This document shows, one piece after another, positions 14,897 through 22,751 of a stretch of 35,394 nucleotides of DNA. Position numbers and translations under genes: made by a program. The stretch covers positions 1-35,394 of the forward strand of contig NZ_JAAAMH010000026.1 of NCBI RefSeq assembly GCF_024105655.1, given 5' to 3'. Position 1 is the stretch's first letter. The number at the start of each line of letters is the position of its first letter. Source of the DNA: Aliihoeflea sp. 40Bstr573 (GTDB taxonomy: Bacteria; Pseudomonadota; Alphaproteobacteria; Rhizobiales; Rhizobiaceae). Below the pieces are notes generated by a model, which was given only the letters and a program-made list of their open reading frames with translations, was not told the DNA's origin and did no database searches.

Positions 14897-15982
14897 GTGC
14901 GTCAGACGGGAATATTGCCGGACCGGCAGATCGGTGAACTGTTCGCCAGCGGCGCGCTGTCCTGCGACCGCGCGCTCGACGCCGACCAGATCCAGCCGGC
15001 CAGTCTCGATCTTCGCTTGGGCAAGCGCGCCTATCGTGTGCGCGCCAGCTTCCTGCCCGGTCCGGGAAACCGCGTCGCCGACAAGCTCGAACGCTTCAAG
15101 CTGCACGAATTCGACCTTGGAGCCGGCGCGGTTCTGGAGACGGGGTGCGTGTACATCGTGCCGATTCTGGAGACGTTGAGACTGCCGGCGAACATCGCCG
15201 CCTCGGCGAACCCGAAGAGCTCGACCGGACGCCTCGACATCTTCACCCGCGTCATGACGGATTTCGGCGCCGAGTTCGACAAGATCCCGGCCGGCTATGA
15301 TGGCCCGCTCTATCTCGAGATCAGCCCGCGCACCTTCCCGATCGTGGTGCGCACCGGCTCGCGCCTGTCGCAGATCCGCTTCCGGATCGGCAACGCTCTG
15401 CTGGACGAGACGGCGCTGCACGAGCTTCACAAGGCCGAAACGCTGGTCGCGGCGGCGAACCCGGACATTTCGGGCGGCGGCATCGCGCTTTCGATCGACC
15501 TGACGGGTGACGCGAACGGTCTGATCGGCTATCGCGGCAAGCACCATTCGGCCGTTGTCGACGTCGACAAGCGCGCCGCGCAGGATGTGCTGGATTTCTG
15601 GGAGCCGCTCCATGATCGCGGCAGCAAGGAACTCATCCTCGACCCGGACGAGTTCTACATTCTCGTCAGCCAGGAGGCGGTCCATGTCCCGCCCGACCAT
15701 GCGGCCGAGATGACGCCGTTCGATCCGCTCGTCGGCGAGTTCCGCGTCCACTATGCCGGTTTTTTCGATCCCGGCTTCGGCCATTCGGCCGCCGGCGGCA
15801 CCGGCAGCCGCGCGGTGCTCGAAGTGCGCAGCCACGAGGTTCCCTTCATCCTCGAACACGGCCAGACGGTCGGCCGCCTCGTCTACGAGCACATGCTGGA
15901 GCGCCCGAAGGCGCTCTACGGCGCCGATCTCAAGTCGAACTATCAGGCGCAGGGCCTGAAGCTGTCGAAGCATTTTCGCTAG
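14897..15982 (+). CDS. dcd: 2'-deoxycytidine 5'-triphosphate deaminase (two-domain form)
   Basis: The protein is 361 residues, about twice the single-domain Dcd, and has two tandem dUTPase-like beta folds as in many alphaproteobacteria. The N-terminal repeat has QPASLDLRLGKRAYRVRASF and SANPKSSTGRLDIFTRVMTD, the latter matching the nucleotide/active-site block. The C-terminal repeat has HYAGFFDPGFGHSAAGGTGS and a C-terminal helix. It deaminates dCTP to dUTP, feeding dTTP synthesis. The start is a GTG at 14897 after AGAGGGG. It is divergent from metZ, and its 3' end overlaps the sodium channel gene by 53 bp on the opposite strand. Confidence 0.93.
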   Translation: MRQTGILPDRQIGELFASGALSCDRALDADQIQPASLDLRLGKRAYRVRASFLPGPGNRVADKLERFKLHEFDLGAGAVLETGCVYIVPILETLRLPANIAASANPKSSTGRLDIFTRVMTDFGAEFDKIPAGYDGPLYLEISPRTFPIVVRTGSRLSQIRFRIGNALLDETALHELHKAETLVAAANPDISGGGIALSIDLTGDANGLIGYRGKHHSAVVDVDKRAAQDVLDFWEPLHDRGSKELILDPDEFYILVSQEAVHVPPDHAAEMTPFDPLVGEFRVHYAGFFDPGFGHSAAGGTGSRAVLEVRSHEVPFILEHGQTVGRLVYEHMLERPKALYGADLKSNYQAQGLKLSKHFR

Positions 15983-16763
15983 TCCGCAGCGCCTGGATTT
16001 CCGCCCGCAGCGCCCGCACCTCGTGCAGGATCATGTCCTGCTCGTCCTTCATCTGCGAGCGCTCTTCCGATGCGGTCGATTCATGCTCCTCCTGCATGGC
16101 CGACACGATGATACCGATGAAGAGGTTGAGAACGGCAAACGAGGTCGTGACGATGAACGGAATGAAAAAGAGCCAGGACCAGGGATAGACCTCCATCACC
16201 GGCCGCACGATGCCCATGGACCAGCTTTCCAGCGTCATGATCTGGAAGAGCGTATAGGCGCTTTCGCCGATGGTGCCGAACCATTCGGGAAATGACGCAG
16301 CAAAGAGCTTCGTCGCCATCACCGAAGAGACGTAGAAGACCAGCCCAAGCAGAAGCACGATGGAACCCATGCCCGGCAGGGCTGCCACGAGCCCGCCGAC
16401 GACCCGGCGCAGCGACGGCACGACGCTGACGATCCGAAGCACGCGCAGAATGCGCAACGCGCGCAGGACGGACAGATTGCCGGTCGCCGGCATCAAGGCG
16501 ATGCCCACCACGATCAAGTCGAAGATGCGCCACGGATCATTGAAGAAGCGGCCGCGATAGACGAACGCACGCGCTGCAAGTTCGGCGACGAAGACCGCCA
16601 GCACCACTCGATCGATGAAAATCAAAATGGCGCCGAAGCGGGACATGATGGCCTGCGAGGTTTCCAGTCCCAGCGTGATCGCGTTGACGATAATCAAGAT
16701 GGTGATGAAAAGTTCGAAGCGGCGCGATTCGATCAGCGTCTGCAAGCGTGTCACGTCGGTCAT
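15930..16763 (-). CDS. Voltage-gated sodium channel of the NaChBac/NavAb type
   Basis: The protein is 277 residues from the ATG at 16763 (MTDVTRLQTLIESRRFELFI), close to the 267-274 of NavAb and NaChBac. Six membrane helices S1-S6 are visible. The S4 voltage sensor has arginines every third residue (LSVLRALRILRVLRIVSVVP). The pore helix and filter read FQIMTLESWSMGIVRPVMEV, with the TLESW selectivity motif of bacterial sodium channels and wording almost that of NavAb. S6 (FAVLNLFIGIIVSAMQEEHE) leads into a charged coiled-coil tail (~residues 228-265) that would hold the tetramer together. It would conduct Na+ into the cell on depolarisation; its role in such bacteria is unsettled (pH, salt and motility have been proposed). 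Confidence 0.95.
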   Translation of the reverse strand: MTDVTRLQTLIESRRFELFITILIIVNAITLGLETSQAIMSRFGAILIFIDRVVLAVFVAELAARAFVYRGRFFNDPWRIFDLIVVGIALMPATGNLSVLRALRILRVLRIVSVVPSLRRVVGGLVAALPGMGSIVLLLGLVFYVSSVMATKLFAASFPEWFGTIGESAYTLFQIMTLESWSMGIVRPVMEVYPWSWLFFIPFIVTTSFAVLNLFIGIIVSAMQEEHESTASEERSQMKDEQDMILHEVRALRAEIQALRTSENASTASGPAPDSST

Positions 16764-16840
16764 CCTGAAGGTTGGAAAGTCGGCGCCACAAGTGGGCGAG
16801 CCAACGCGGTCCGTCAACGGTCCACAGCTACAAATCACCC

Positions 16841-16869
16841 TTGACGCGCTCGTGCTGCTCGCAGATTAA
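16841..16869 (+). promoter_or_regulatory. Promoter of tRNA-Gly
   Basis: TTGACG (16841-16846) and GATTAA (16864-16869) are separated by 17 bp, and the mature tRNA begins 11 bases after the -10 box. This is a normal arrangement for a single tRNA gene. Confidence 0.65.
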
Positions 16870-16879
16870 TGAGCGCGCC

Positions 16880-16953
16880 GCGGGTGTAGCTCAATGGTAG
16901 AGCAGCAGCTTCCCAAGCTGAATACGAGGGTTCGATTCCCTTCACCCGCTCCA
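16880..16953 (+). tRNA. tRNA-Gly (anticodon CCC)
   Basis: This is a complete cloverleaf with acceptor GCGGGTG/CACCCGC, D stem GCTC/GAGC, anticodon loop TTCCCAA (CCC, reading GGG), T loop TTCGATT, discriminator T and an encoded CCA (16951-16953). All invariant positions are normal. It gives a useful contrast to the aberrant tRNA-like gene in the insertion element. Confidence 0.97.
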
Positions 16954-17014
16954 GCCGGCTTGAAGCGTCCGTCCTGAATGCGTATGTCCCATCTCGCACC
17001 AACGGAGACATCAC

Positions 17015-17281
17015 ATGTCGGCAGTGAACCGCTTTCTCGGCGACAGTCCTTTGCGGGTTCTGGTCAAGCTGATCGTGATCTCGTTTCTGGTCGGCATCGT
17101 CATGAGCGTGATGGGCTGGTCGCCCTATGACGTCATCTACGGCGTGCGCGATCTCGTCCTCAACATCTACTACATGGGCTTCGACGCCTTCGGCCGCTTC
17201 ATCGACTATTTCCTCGTGGGCGCCATCATCGTCGTTCCGGCCTTCTTCATCATCCGCCTTCTGAGCTACCGGCGCGGCTGA
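17015..17281 (+). CDS. DUF6460 family small membrane protein
   Basis: The 88-residue protein has two hydrophobic helices (LVKLIVISFLVGIVMSVMGW at ~16-35 and FLVGAIIVVPAFFIIRLLSY at ~66-85). They are joined by SPYDVIYGVRDLVLNIYYMG, typical of this Hyphomicrobiales family of unknown function. The ATG at 17015 follows CGGAGAC. Its TGA (17279-17281) abuts the stop of the convergent deacetylase gene with no spacer. Confidence 0.8.
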   Translation: MSAVNRFLGDSPLRVLVKLIVISFLVGIVMSVMGWSPYDVIYGVRDLVLNIYYMGFDAFGRFIDYFLVGAIIVVPAFFIIRLLSYRRG

Positions 17282-18184
17282 TCAGGCGAACGCAACCGCC
17301 GTATCGAACAGGATTGCGTGCCGCGCAGCCAGCGCGTCGATATCGTTCGAATAGCCGCCGCCGATGACCCCGCACACAGGGATGCCCCGCTCCCGGAAGT
17401 GACCGATGACGGCGCGGTCCCGCGCGAGGATTCCGTCATCGGAAAGTGCAAGGCGTCCGAGCTTGTCGTCGCCATGCGGGTCGACGCCGGCATTGTAGAA
17501 GACGATCTGTGGCCGCGAATAATCGTCCACCAGGGGCAGGATCGCCGTCAACCGGGCAAGATAGGCCTCGTCTTCGACGCCATCGTCGAGCGCAATGTCG
17601 AAGTCGGAAACAGCCTTGCGGACCGGGTAGTTCCTGGCCGCATGCATCGAGAAGGTGAAGACCCGGTTCTCGCCCATCAGGATTTCCGCCGTCCCGTCGC
17701 CTTGGTGGACGTCGAGATCGACCACCAGCGCCCGCTTGATAGCGCCTTCGGCCAGAAGCGCATGTGCCGCGATGGCGACGTCGTTGAAGGTGCAAAAGCC
17801 CGCGCCCTGAGCGTGGCGCGCATGGTGGCTGCCGCCGGCCGCGTTGCAGGCGATGCCGTGGTCGAGCGCCAGCCGCGCGGCAAGCAGCGTCCCGCTGCTT
17901 GCAAGCTGCGCGCGCCGCGACACGCGCTCGCTGACCGCAAATCCGATCTCCTTTTCGATCGCCGGCGGAACGGCGCAATCCATCACCTGGCGCACATAGT
18001 CGCCCGCATGGGCGCGCGCGAGCGTTTCGAAGCCCGGCAAGTCGGGCACATGCTCGTTGTCCGGACGGGCAACTCCGCGTTCCCGCAGAACCTCGATCAG
18101 CCGTGCATACTTGCTCATCGGAAACCGATGATCGGCCGGAAATCGTGCGTCGTAATCGGGGTGGTGAACGATCGGCAGTTTCAT
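17282..18184 (-). CDS. Histone deacetylase-like (AcuC/acetylpolyamine hydrolase) family protein
   Basis: The protein is 300 residues from the ATG at 18184 (MKLPIVHHPDYDARFPADHR); the much longer open frame upstream is a shadow of the exporter gene. It is an arginase-fold zinc hydrolase. The catalytic histidine pair is in GGSHHARHAQGAGFCTFNDV. Zinc ligands are in VVDLDVHQGDGTAEI (D and H) and NAGVDPHGDDKLG (D), and a late GGGYS loop is present. Bacterial members remove acetyl groups from lysines, polyamines or small amides; the substrate here is unknown. It is divergent from the MATE gene (75-bp gap). Confidence 0.93.
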   Translation of the reverse strand: MKLPIVHHPDYDARFPADHRFPMSKYARLIEVLRERGVARPDNEHVPDLPGFETLARAHAGDYVRQVMDCAVPPAIEKEIGFAVSERVSRRAQLASSGTLLAARLALDHGIACNAAGGSHHARHAQGAGFCTFNDVAIAAHALLAEGAIKRALVVDLDVHQGDGTAEILMGENRVFTFSMHAARNYPVRKAVSDFDIALDDGVEDEAYLARLTAILPLVDDYSRPQIVFYNAGVDPHGDDKLGRLALSDDGILARDRAVIGHFRERGIPVCGVIGGGYSNDIDALAARHAILFDTAVAFA

Positions 18185-18259
18185 CGCGAGACCAGATAGG
18201 CTTTGGTTGGCACCGGGAAAGGCGGGCGAATCGCCGCATCGACCTTGAGGATAGCCGCC

Positions 18260-19606
18260 TTGGACGAACGGACGGACATTTGCGAGCGGCGCTTCACGGT
18301 TACGAACGCGATGGTCCTTCGGATCGCCGTTCCGATGACGCTTGCCTATCTGACGACGCCGCTGATCGGCATTGCCGACACGGCGATCGTCGGCCAGCTT
18401 GGTGACGCTGCGCTTCTTGGCGGGCTTGCGGCCGGCGCGATTGTCTTCGACGTCGTCTTCGCCACCTTCAACTTCCTGCGCTCGGGCACCACCGGCCTCG
18501 TCAGCCAGGCCTACGGCAGCCGCGACCGGGCGGAGGAGCAGGCGATCTTCTGGCGCGCGCTGATCCTCGCGCTTCTCATCGGCGGCACGCTGATCCTGCT
18601 CGGGCCGGCGATCGCCGCTATCGGCGCCTGGTTCATCGGGGGCGAGCCGCGCGTCACGGAAGCGCTGCAGACCTATGTGCTGATCCGCCTGTGGTGCGCG
18701 CCACTTGCGCTCGGCAACTATGCCATCCTCGGCTACGTGCTCGGCCGGGGCGAGGGCGGCGTCGGCCTCGCGCTGCAATTCGCCATCAACCTCACCAATA
18801 TCGCATTGTCGGTGTGGCTTGGCCTCTATCTGGGCTGGGGGCTTGAAGGCGTCGCCTGGGGCACGGTGCTCGGCGAGGCGGTGGGCTTTGCCGTGGGCAT
18901 CGCCGTCCTGACGACGCGCTTTGGCCGGCGCGGTCCGATGCGGCCAGGGGCCTTGCGTGACCTTGCCAAACTCAGGGCCATGCTGGCGCTCAACCGCGAC
19001 ATCATGATCCGCTCCTTCGCGCTTCTGGCCGCCTTCGCGCTCCTTGCGCGGCAGGGCGCGCAACTCGGAACGGTCACGCTCGCTGCCAACGCCGTCCTGA
19101 TGAATTTCTTCCTTGCGTCGAGCTATTTTCTTGACGGCTTCGCCACCGCCGCCGAGCAGCTTGCCGGCCGCGCCGTCGGCGCGCGCCATCGCCCGGCCTT
19201 CGACCGCGCCGTGACACTGACCGCGATCTGGGGTTTCGCGCTCTCCGGTCTTCTGGCGCTCGTCGTCCTTTTCCTTGGCGACCACCTGATCGCGCTCGTA
19301 ACCACTGCGCCCGAAGTCCGCGATCTCGCATCGACCTACCTGCCATGGGCCGCGCTGACCGCGGTCACTGCGGTTCTCGCATTCCTGATGGACGGTGTCT
19401 TTATCGGCGCCACCTGGTCACGCGACATGCGCAACATGATGCTGCTTTCGCTGGCGCTCTACGTCGCGGCGCTCTTTGGGCTCGGGCCGCTCCTCGGCAA
19501 TCACGGCCTGTGGGCTGCGCTCCACATCTTCCTTGCCGCGCGCGGGCTCAGCCTTCTCGCCGTCCTGCCGCGCCGGGCAGCGCAGACCTTCGGTCAGGGC
19601 GTCTGA
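18260..19606 (+). CDS. MATE family (DinF-like) efflux transporter
   Basis: The protein is 448 residues from a TTG at 18260 preceded by TGAGGAT; the alternative start at 18203 lacks a better ribosome site. It has twelve hydrophobic helices in two halves typical of multidrug and toxin extrusion proteins. The N-terminal block VLRIAVPMTLAYLTTPLIGI followed by ADTAIVGQLGDAALLGGLA places it with DinF-like proteins. Later MATE features include NFLRSGTTGLVSQAYGSRD and the second-half YFLDGFATAAEQLAGRAVGA. It should export cationic or organic compounds using Na+ or H+. The 3' end overlaps pyrD (convergent) by 13 bp. Confidence 0.9.
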   Translation: MDERTDICERRFTVTNAMVLRIAVPMTLAYLTTPLIGIADTAIVGQLGDAALLGGLAAGAIVFDVVFATFNFLRSGTTGLVSQAYGSRDRAEEQAIFWRALILALLIGGTLILLGPAIAAIGAWFIGGEPRVTEALQTYVLIRLWCAPLALGNYAILGYVLGRGEGGVGLALQFAINLTNIALSVWLGLYLGWGLEGVAWGTVLGEAVGFAVGIAVLTTRFGRRGPMRPGALRDLAKLRAMLALNRDIMIRSFALLAAFALLARQGAQLGTVTLAANAVLMNFFLASSYFLDGFATAAEQLAGRAVGARHRPAFDRAVTLTAIWGFALSGLLALVVLFLGDHLIALVTTAPEVRDLASTYLPWAALTAVTAVLAFLMDGVFIGATWSRDMRNMMLLSLALYVAALFGLGPLLGNHGLWAALHIFLAARGLSLLAVLPRRAAQTFGQGV

Positions 19607-20664
19607 CGAGCCCAGTGGTCGGTGCGGCTGTCGCGAATGTCGCGCAGCGAGGCAAGCCCCTGAGCTTCGGCAAACCGGCTCATGCCGCGCAGGATTTCGC
19701 CCGGCAGCGTCGGCCCGGCATAGACCATGCCCGTATAGACCTGCACGAGGTCTGCGCCGGCTGCGATCTTCTCCAACGCCGTCTCGGTCGAATCCACGCC
19801 CCCGACGCCGATCAGCGGCAGATGCGGCCCCACAAGACGGCGCATCCGCGCCAGCATGATCGTCGAGCGGGCAAAGAGCGGCCGGCCCGAAACGCCGCCG
19901 CTTTCCTGCGCCAGCCGGCTCGTCAGCCCGTCGCGCGAAAGCGTCGTATTGGAGACGATGATGCCGTCGATCCCCTTGCCCGCGACCGTTTCGGCAATGT
20001 CCTCAAGGTCGGAATCGCCAAGGTCCGGCGCGATCTTGAGGAAGATCGGCGTCGCCTTGTCGCTCCGCGCGGCCGCGACCGCGCCGAGCAGTTCCTCGAG
20101 GCTCGCGCGCGCCTGCAGGTCGCGCAGCCCCGGCGTGTTGGGCGAGGAGATGTTGACGGTCAGGTAGGAGGCGAGGTCGCCAAAGCGCTTGACGCCCAGC
20201 ACGTAGTCGCCGACCCGGTCTAGGCTGTCCTTGTTCGCCCCGATATTGACGCCGATGATGCCCCTGCGGCCCGCCCGTGCACGCAGTTTCGCCAGCGCCG
20301 CGTCATGGCCTTCATTGTTGAAGCCGAGCCGGTTGACGATCGCCTCGTCCTCGACCAGCCGGAAAATGCGCGGCTTGGGATTGCCCGGCTGCGGCTTCGG
20401 CGTCACCGTGCCGACTTCGGCAAAGCCGAAGCCGAGCTTCAACAGCGCGTCCGGTACGTCGGCATTCTTGTCGTATCCGGCCGCCATTCCAAGCGGATTG
20501 GGGAAGGAAAGCCCGGCGACCTCGACATGAAGCCGCACGTCCGCTGCCGGCTGTGGGCAAAGCGGCACCCCGCTCTTCAGCCCCGCGATCGAAAGCCCGT
20601 GCGCGCGCTCGGCATCGAGGCCAAAGAGAAGCTTGCGGCCGATCGTCCGGTACATCTGGTTCAT
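19594..20664 (-). CDS. pyrD: Dihydroorotate dehydrogenase (quinone), class 2
   Basis: The protein is 356 residues from the ATG at 20664 (MNQMYRTIGRKLLFGLDAER). It is an FMN enzyme oxidising dihydroorotate to orotate with quinone as acceptor, peripheral on the inner membrane through its N-terminal helices. Features are NPLGMAAGYDKNADV, EVGTVTPKPQPGNPKPRIFR, the catalytic serine in TVNISSPNTPGLRDLQ, FLKIAPDL and IGVGGVDSTETALEKI with QVYTGMVYAGP for FMN phosphate. The start overlaps the stop of the DUF952 gene in an ATGA, so the two are translationally coupled. Confidence 0.97.
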   Translation of the reverse strand: MNQMYRTIGRKLLFGLDAERAHGLSIAGLKSGVPLCPQPAADVRLHVEVAGLSFPNPLGMAAGYDKNADVPDALLKLGFGFAEVGTVTPKPQPGNPKPRIFRLVEDEAIVNRLGFNNEGHDAALAKLRARAGRRGIIGVNIGANKDSLDRVGDYVLGVKRFGDLASYLTVNISSPNTPGLRDLQARASLEELLGAVAAARSDKATPIFLKIAPDLGDSDLEDIAETVAGKGIDGIIVSNTTLSRDGLTSRLAQESGGVSGRPLFARSTIMLARMRRLVGPHLPLIGVGGVDSTETALEKIAAGADLVQVYTGMVYAGPTLPGEILRGMSRFAEAQGLASLRDIRDSRTDHWARQTP

Positions 20665-21008
20665 GCCGCCAGCTCGGGAAAGACGTGCCGGCCGTCCGCG
20701 CCCAGCGGCAGGGGCAGGGCCCAAAGCGACAGGGCGGGATCGAGCGTGCCGTAGAGATGCGGGAAGAGATCACCGCCGCGCGAGGCTTCGTAACGTAGCG
20801 CCGCGCCAAGCGCATCGCCGTCGACGGCCACCAGCAGGAGATCGTCCTGCCCTGTAAAGTGCTTGGCCGCTGTCTCGCGCACCTGGGCACCGGTCGAAAA
20901 ATGAATGAACCCGTCGGCAAGGTCGACGGGCGCGCCGTCGAAACTGCCGCGTCGCACCGCCTCTTGCCACATTGGCGCCGGGACGATCTTGTAGATAATG
21001 CTTGTCAT
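20661..21008 (-). CDS. DUF952 domain protein
   Basis: The 115-residue cytoplasmic protein is of the DUF952 family. Family features are the opening IYKIVPAPMWQEAVRRGSFD, the DGFIHFSTGAQVRETAAKHF block and the late PHLYGTLD. The fold is related to ADP-ribosyltransferase-like proteins by structure, but no activity is established. It is first of a two-gene operon with pyrD (4-bp ATGA overlap), an arrangement common in this order. Confidence 0.92.
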   Translation of the reverse strand: MTSIIYKIVPAPMWQEAVRRGSFDGAPVDLADGFIHFSTGAQVRETAAKHFTGQDDLLLVAVDGDALGAALRYEASRGGDLFPHLYGTLDPALSLWALPLPLGADGRHVFPELAA

Positions 21009-21077
21009 ATCCGCGCTATAGCGGTCGGGCGCCTCGATGGAAAGCGCCGCGGCCGCTCATGCCAAGGAGGATTTCAT

Positions 21078-21494
21078 ATGCGCCATCTCCTCGTCGCCGC
21101 CGCTCTTTTCGGAACACTGACCGTTCCCGCCCTCGCGCAGGAAACCGAACGCTACCGCCTCGAGCGCACCGATACCGGCTTCGTGCGCATGGACACGTCG
21201 ACCGGCCAGATGTCGGTCTGCGAAGAGCGCTCAGGCCAGCTCGTCTGCCGCACCTCGACTGACGAGCGCGCGGCCTATGAGGAGCGGATCGACGATCTCG
21301 AACGTCGCGTCGAGGCGCTGGAGCGACAGGCCGGAGCATCGAACGATGCCACGGATGCGCTGCCCTCGGAGGAGGAGTTCGAGCGCTCGCTCGGCTACAT
21401 GAAGCGCTTTTTCCAAAATTTCTTCGATATCGTCGAGGACTGGGAAAGGGGCCTTCGCTCGCCGCAGGACGAGCCCGCTCCCGACCGCACCTGA
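21078..21494 (+). CDS. Secreted or periplasmic coiled-coil protein, unknown function
   Basis: The protein is 138 residues from the ATG at 21078, with a strong AAGGAGG eight bases upstream. A signal peptide (MRHLLVAAALFGTLTVPALA, cut after ALA at ~20) leads to a small beta-rich segment with one cysteine pair (SVCEERSGQLVCRTS). A coiled coil follows (EERIDDLERRVEALERQAG) and then an acidic tail with an amphipathic helix (YMKRFFQNFFDIVEDWERGL). It is a typical small envelope protein of Hyphomicrobiales; the function is not known. It is divergent from DUF952-pyrD. Confidence 0.85.
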   Translation: MRHLLVAAALFGTLTVPALAQETERYRLERTDTGFVRMDTSTGQMSVCEERSGQLVCRTSTDERAAYEERIDDLERRVEALERQAGASNDATDALPSEEEFERSLGYMKRFFQNFFDIVEDWERGLRSPQDEPAPDRT

Positions 21495-21498
21495 CGGT

Positions 21499-21891
21499 TC
21501 AGCGCATGGCGACGTCGTAGACGGTCAGGCCAAACGCGAAGAAGGTCTGGGAGACGACGAACATCGCGCAGGCGACCAACAGGGATACCTGCGCGAAGCG
21601 GCCATAGACCTTGCTGAGCACCTTGCCGAAATAGCGCACCGCATGGTCATTTTTCGGCTTCATGCCATCGTCGAGATAGATCCACACTTCCGTGCGGCTT
21701 GGCATTTTGTGTTTCGCCGTCTGCGCCTTGAAAACGAGGATCGCCGCCATGACGAGCGTCATGACCGCGCCTGCCCGAAGCGCCCACGCTGGGTCGAAGG
21801 AAAAGGCCAGCATCACGATGCCGATCGCCAGCGCGCCGAACATGACGGCGCGGCCGACGCAAAAGACGGCAATCTGCCTTATGGTTTCCAT
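21499..21891 (-). CDS. Hypothetical membrane protein
   Basis: The 130-residue protein has three or four hydrophobic helices: two adjacent near the N-terminus (IAVFCVGRAVMFGALAIGIV; ALRAGAVMTLVMAAILVF) and one at the C-terminus (VSLLVACAMFVVSQTFFAFG). Between them is a conserved-looking cytoplasmic loop (SRTEVWIYLDDGMKPKNDHA). I know similar unnamed proteins from rhizobia but no function. It is convergent with the secreted coiled-coil gene (4-bp gap). The 206-bp gap to the response regulator holds no visible gene. Confidence 0.75.
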   Translation of the reverse strand: METIRQIAVFCVGRAVMFGALAIGIVMLAFSFDPAWALRAGAVMTLVMAAILVFKAQTAKHKMPSRTEVWIYLDDGMKPKNDHAVRYFGKVLSKVYGRFAQVSLLVACAMFVVSQTFFAFGLTVYDVAMR

Positions 21892-22097
21892 CAGGGCGGT
21901 TCCGATTTTGGATGTGCCTTAACGTCATGCCGGCAGGCGGGTTCCTCAAAGGGGCGCGATCTGCACGACTAAAGTCGAATAAAGCACGGCTCGGGAATAA
22001 ACGGAGTTCACAAAATCCGGCGCATTGCCACAATCGCACTAGCGCCATCCGCACTTCCCGCTAAACTTCGCCCGCGGGCCGGAACAGGGAGGGGTTT

Positions 22098-22751
22098 TTG
22101 GATCAGCGCTATCGCTTCGTCATCGCCGACGATCATCCGCTGTTTCGCGGTGCGCTCAAACAGGCGCTTTCCTCATTCGGGAATGCCAGGATCGAGGAAG
22201 TGGGTGATTTCGAAGCCGTGAAGGCCAGCGTCGTCGCCAATGACGACATCGATCTTCTTCTTCTCGATCTGACCATGCCTGGCTCCAGCGGCCTGTCCGG
22301 CCTCGTCGCGCTGCGCGGCATCTCCTCCAATTTCCCGATCGTCATCGTTTCCGCGCGTGACGATGCGGAAACTGTCCGGCGCGCGATCGAGCTCGGCGCC
22401 TCGGGCTTCATTTCGAAGTCGGCCGGCATGGACCAGATCCGCGGGGCGGTGGAAACCGTGCTCGCCGGCGGCATCGCGCTTCCTGACGGGCTCGAACTCG
22501 GGGAGGAGCGGGATGCGGAGGTCTCCGACCTGATCCAGCGCCTGCAATCGCTGACGCCGCAGCAGTCGCGCGTCCTGACCATGTTGGCCGAAGGTCTTCT
22601 CAACAAGCAGATCGCCTACGAGCTCGGCGTGTCGGAAGCCACGATCAAGGCGCATGTCTCAGCGATCCTGCAAAAGTTCGGCGTCGACAGCCGCACCCAG
22701 GCAGTCATCCGCCTCTCGCGCATCGGCATGGAGCAGCAGGCCAGCGCCTGA
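22098..22751 (+). CDS. NarL/LuxR-family response regulator
   Basis: The protein is 217 residues from a TTG at 22098 with AGGGAGGGG upstream. The receiver domain (residues ~5-120) has the acidic pair ADDHPLFR, the phosphoacceptor aspartate in LLLLDLTMPGSSG, the S/T switch in IVIVSARDD and lysine in GFISKSA. A short linker leads to a LuxR-type HTH (LTPQQSRVLTMLAEGLLNKQ ... SEATIKAHVSAILQKFGVDS). It is the likely output partner of the hybrid kinase encoded tail-to-tail with it: the stops meet in a TGATCA. This pairing resembles the CbrA-like/NahK-like systems with solo LuxR-type regulators. Confidence 0.94.
   Translation: MDQRYRFVIADDHPLFRGALKQALSSFGNARIEEVGDFEAVKASVVANDDIDLLLLDLTMPGSSGLSGLVALRGISSNFPIVIVSARDDAETVRRAIELGASGFISKSAGMDQIRGAVETVLAGGIALPDGLELGEERDAEVSDLIQRLQSLTPQQSRVLTMLAEGLLNKQIAYELGVSEATIKAHVSAILQKFGVDSRTQAVIRLSRIGMEQQASA

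Noticed and set aside
14837-15973. 378-residue open frame on the minus strand
   Set aside because: It is a shadow of dcd; the plus-strand frame has all deaminase motifs.
18185-19285. Long N-terminal extension of the deacetylase frame (to 667 residues)
   Set aside because: The added part lies opposite the MATE gene and is rich in R, A, E and Q without domain sense; the ATG at 18184 gives the family length.
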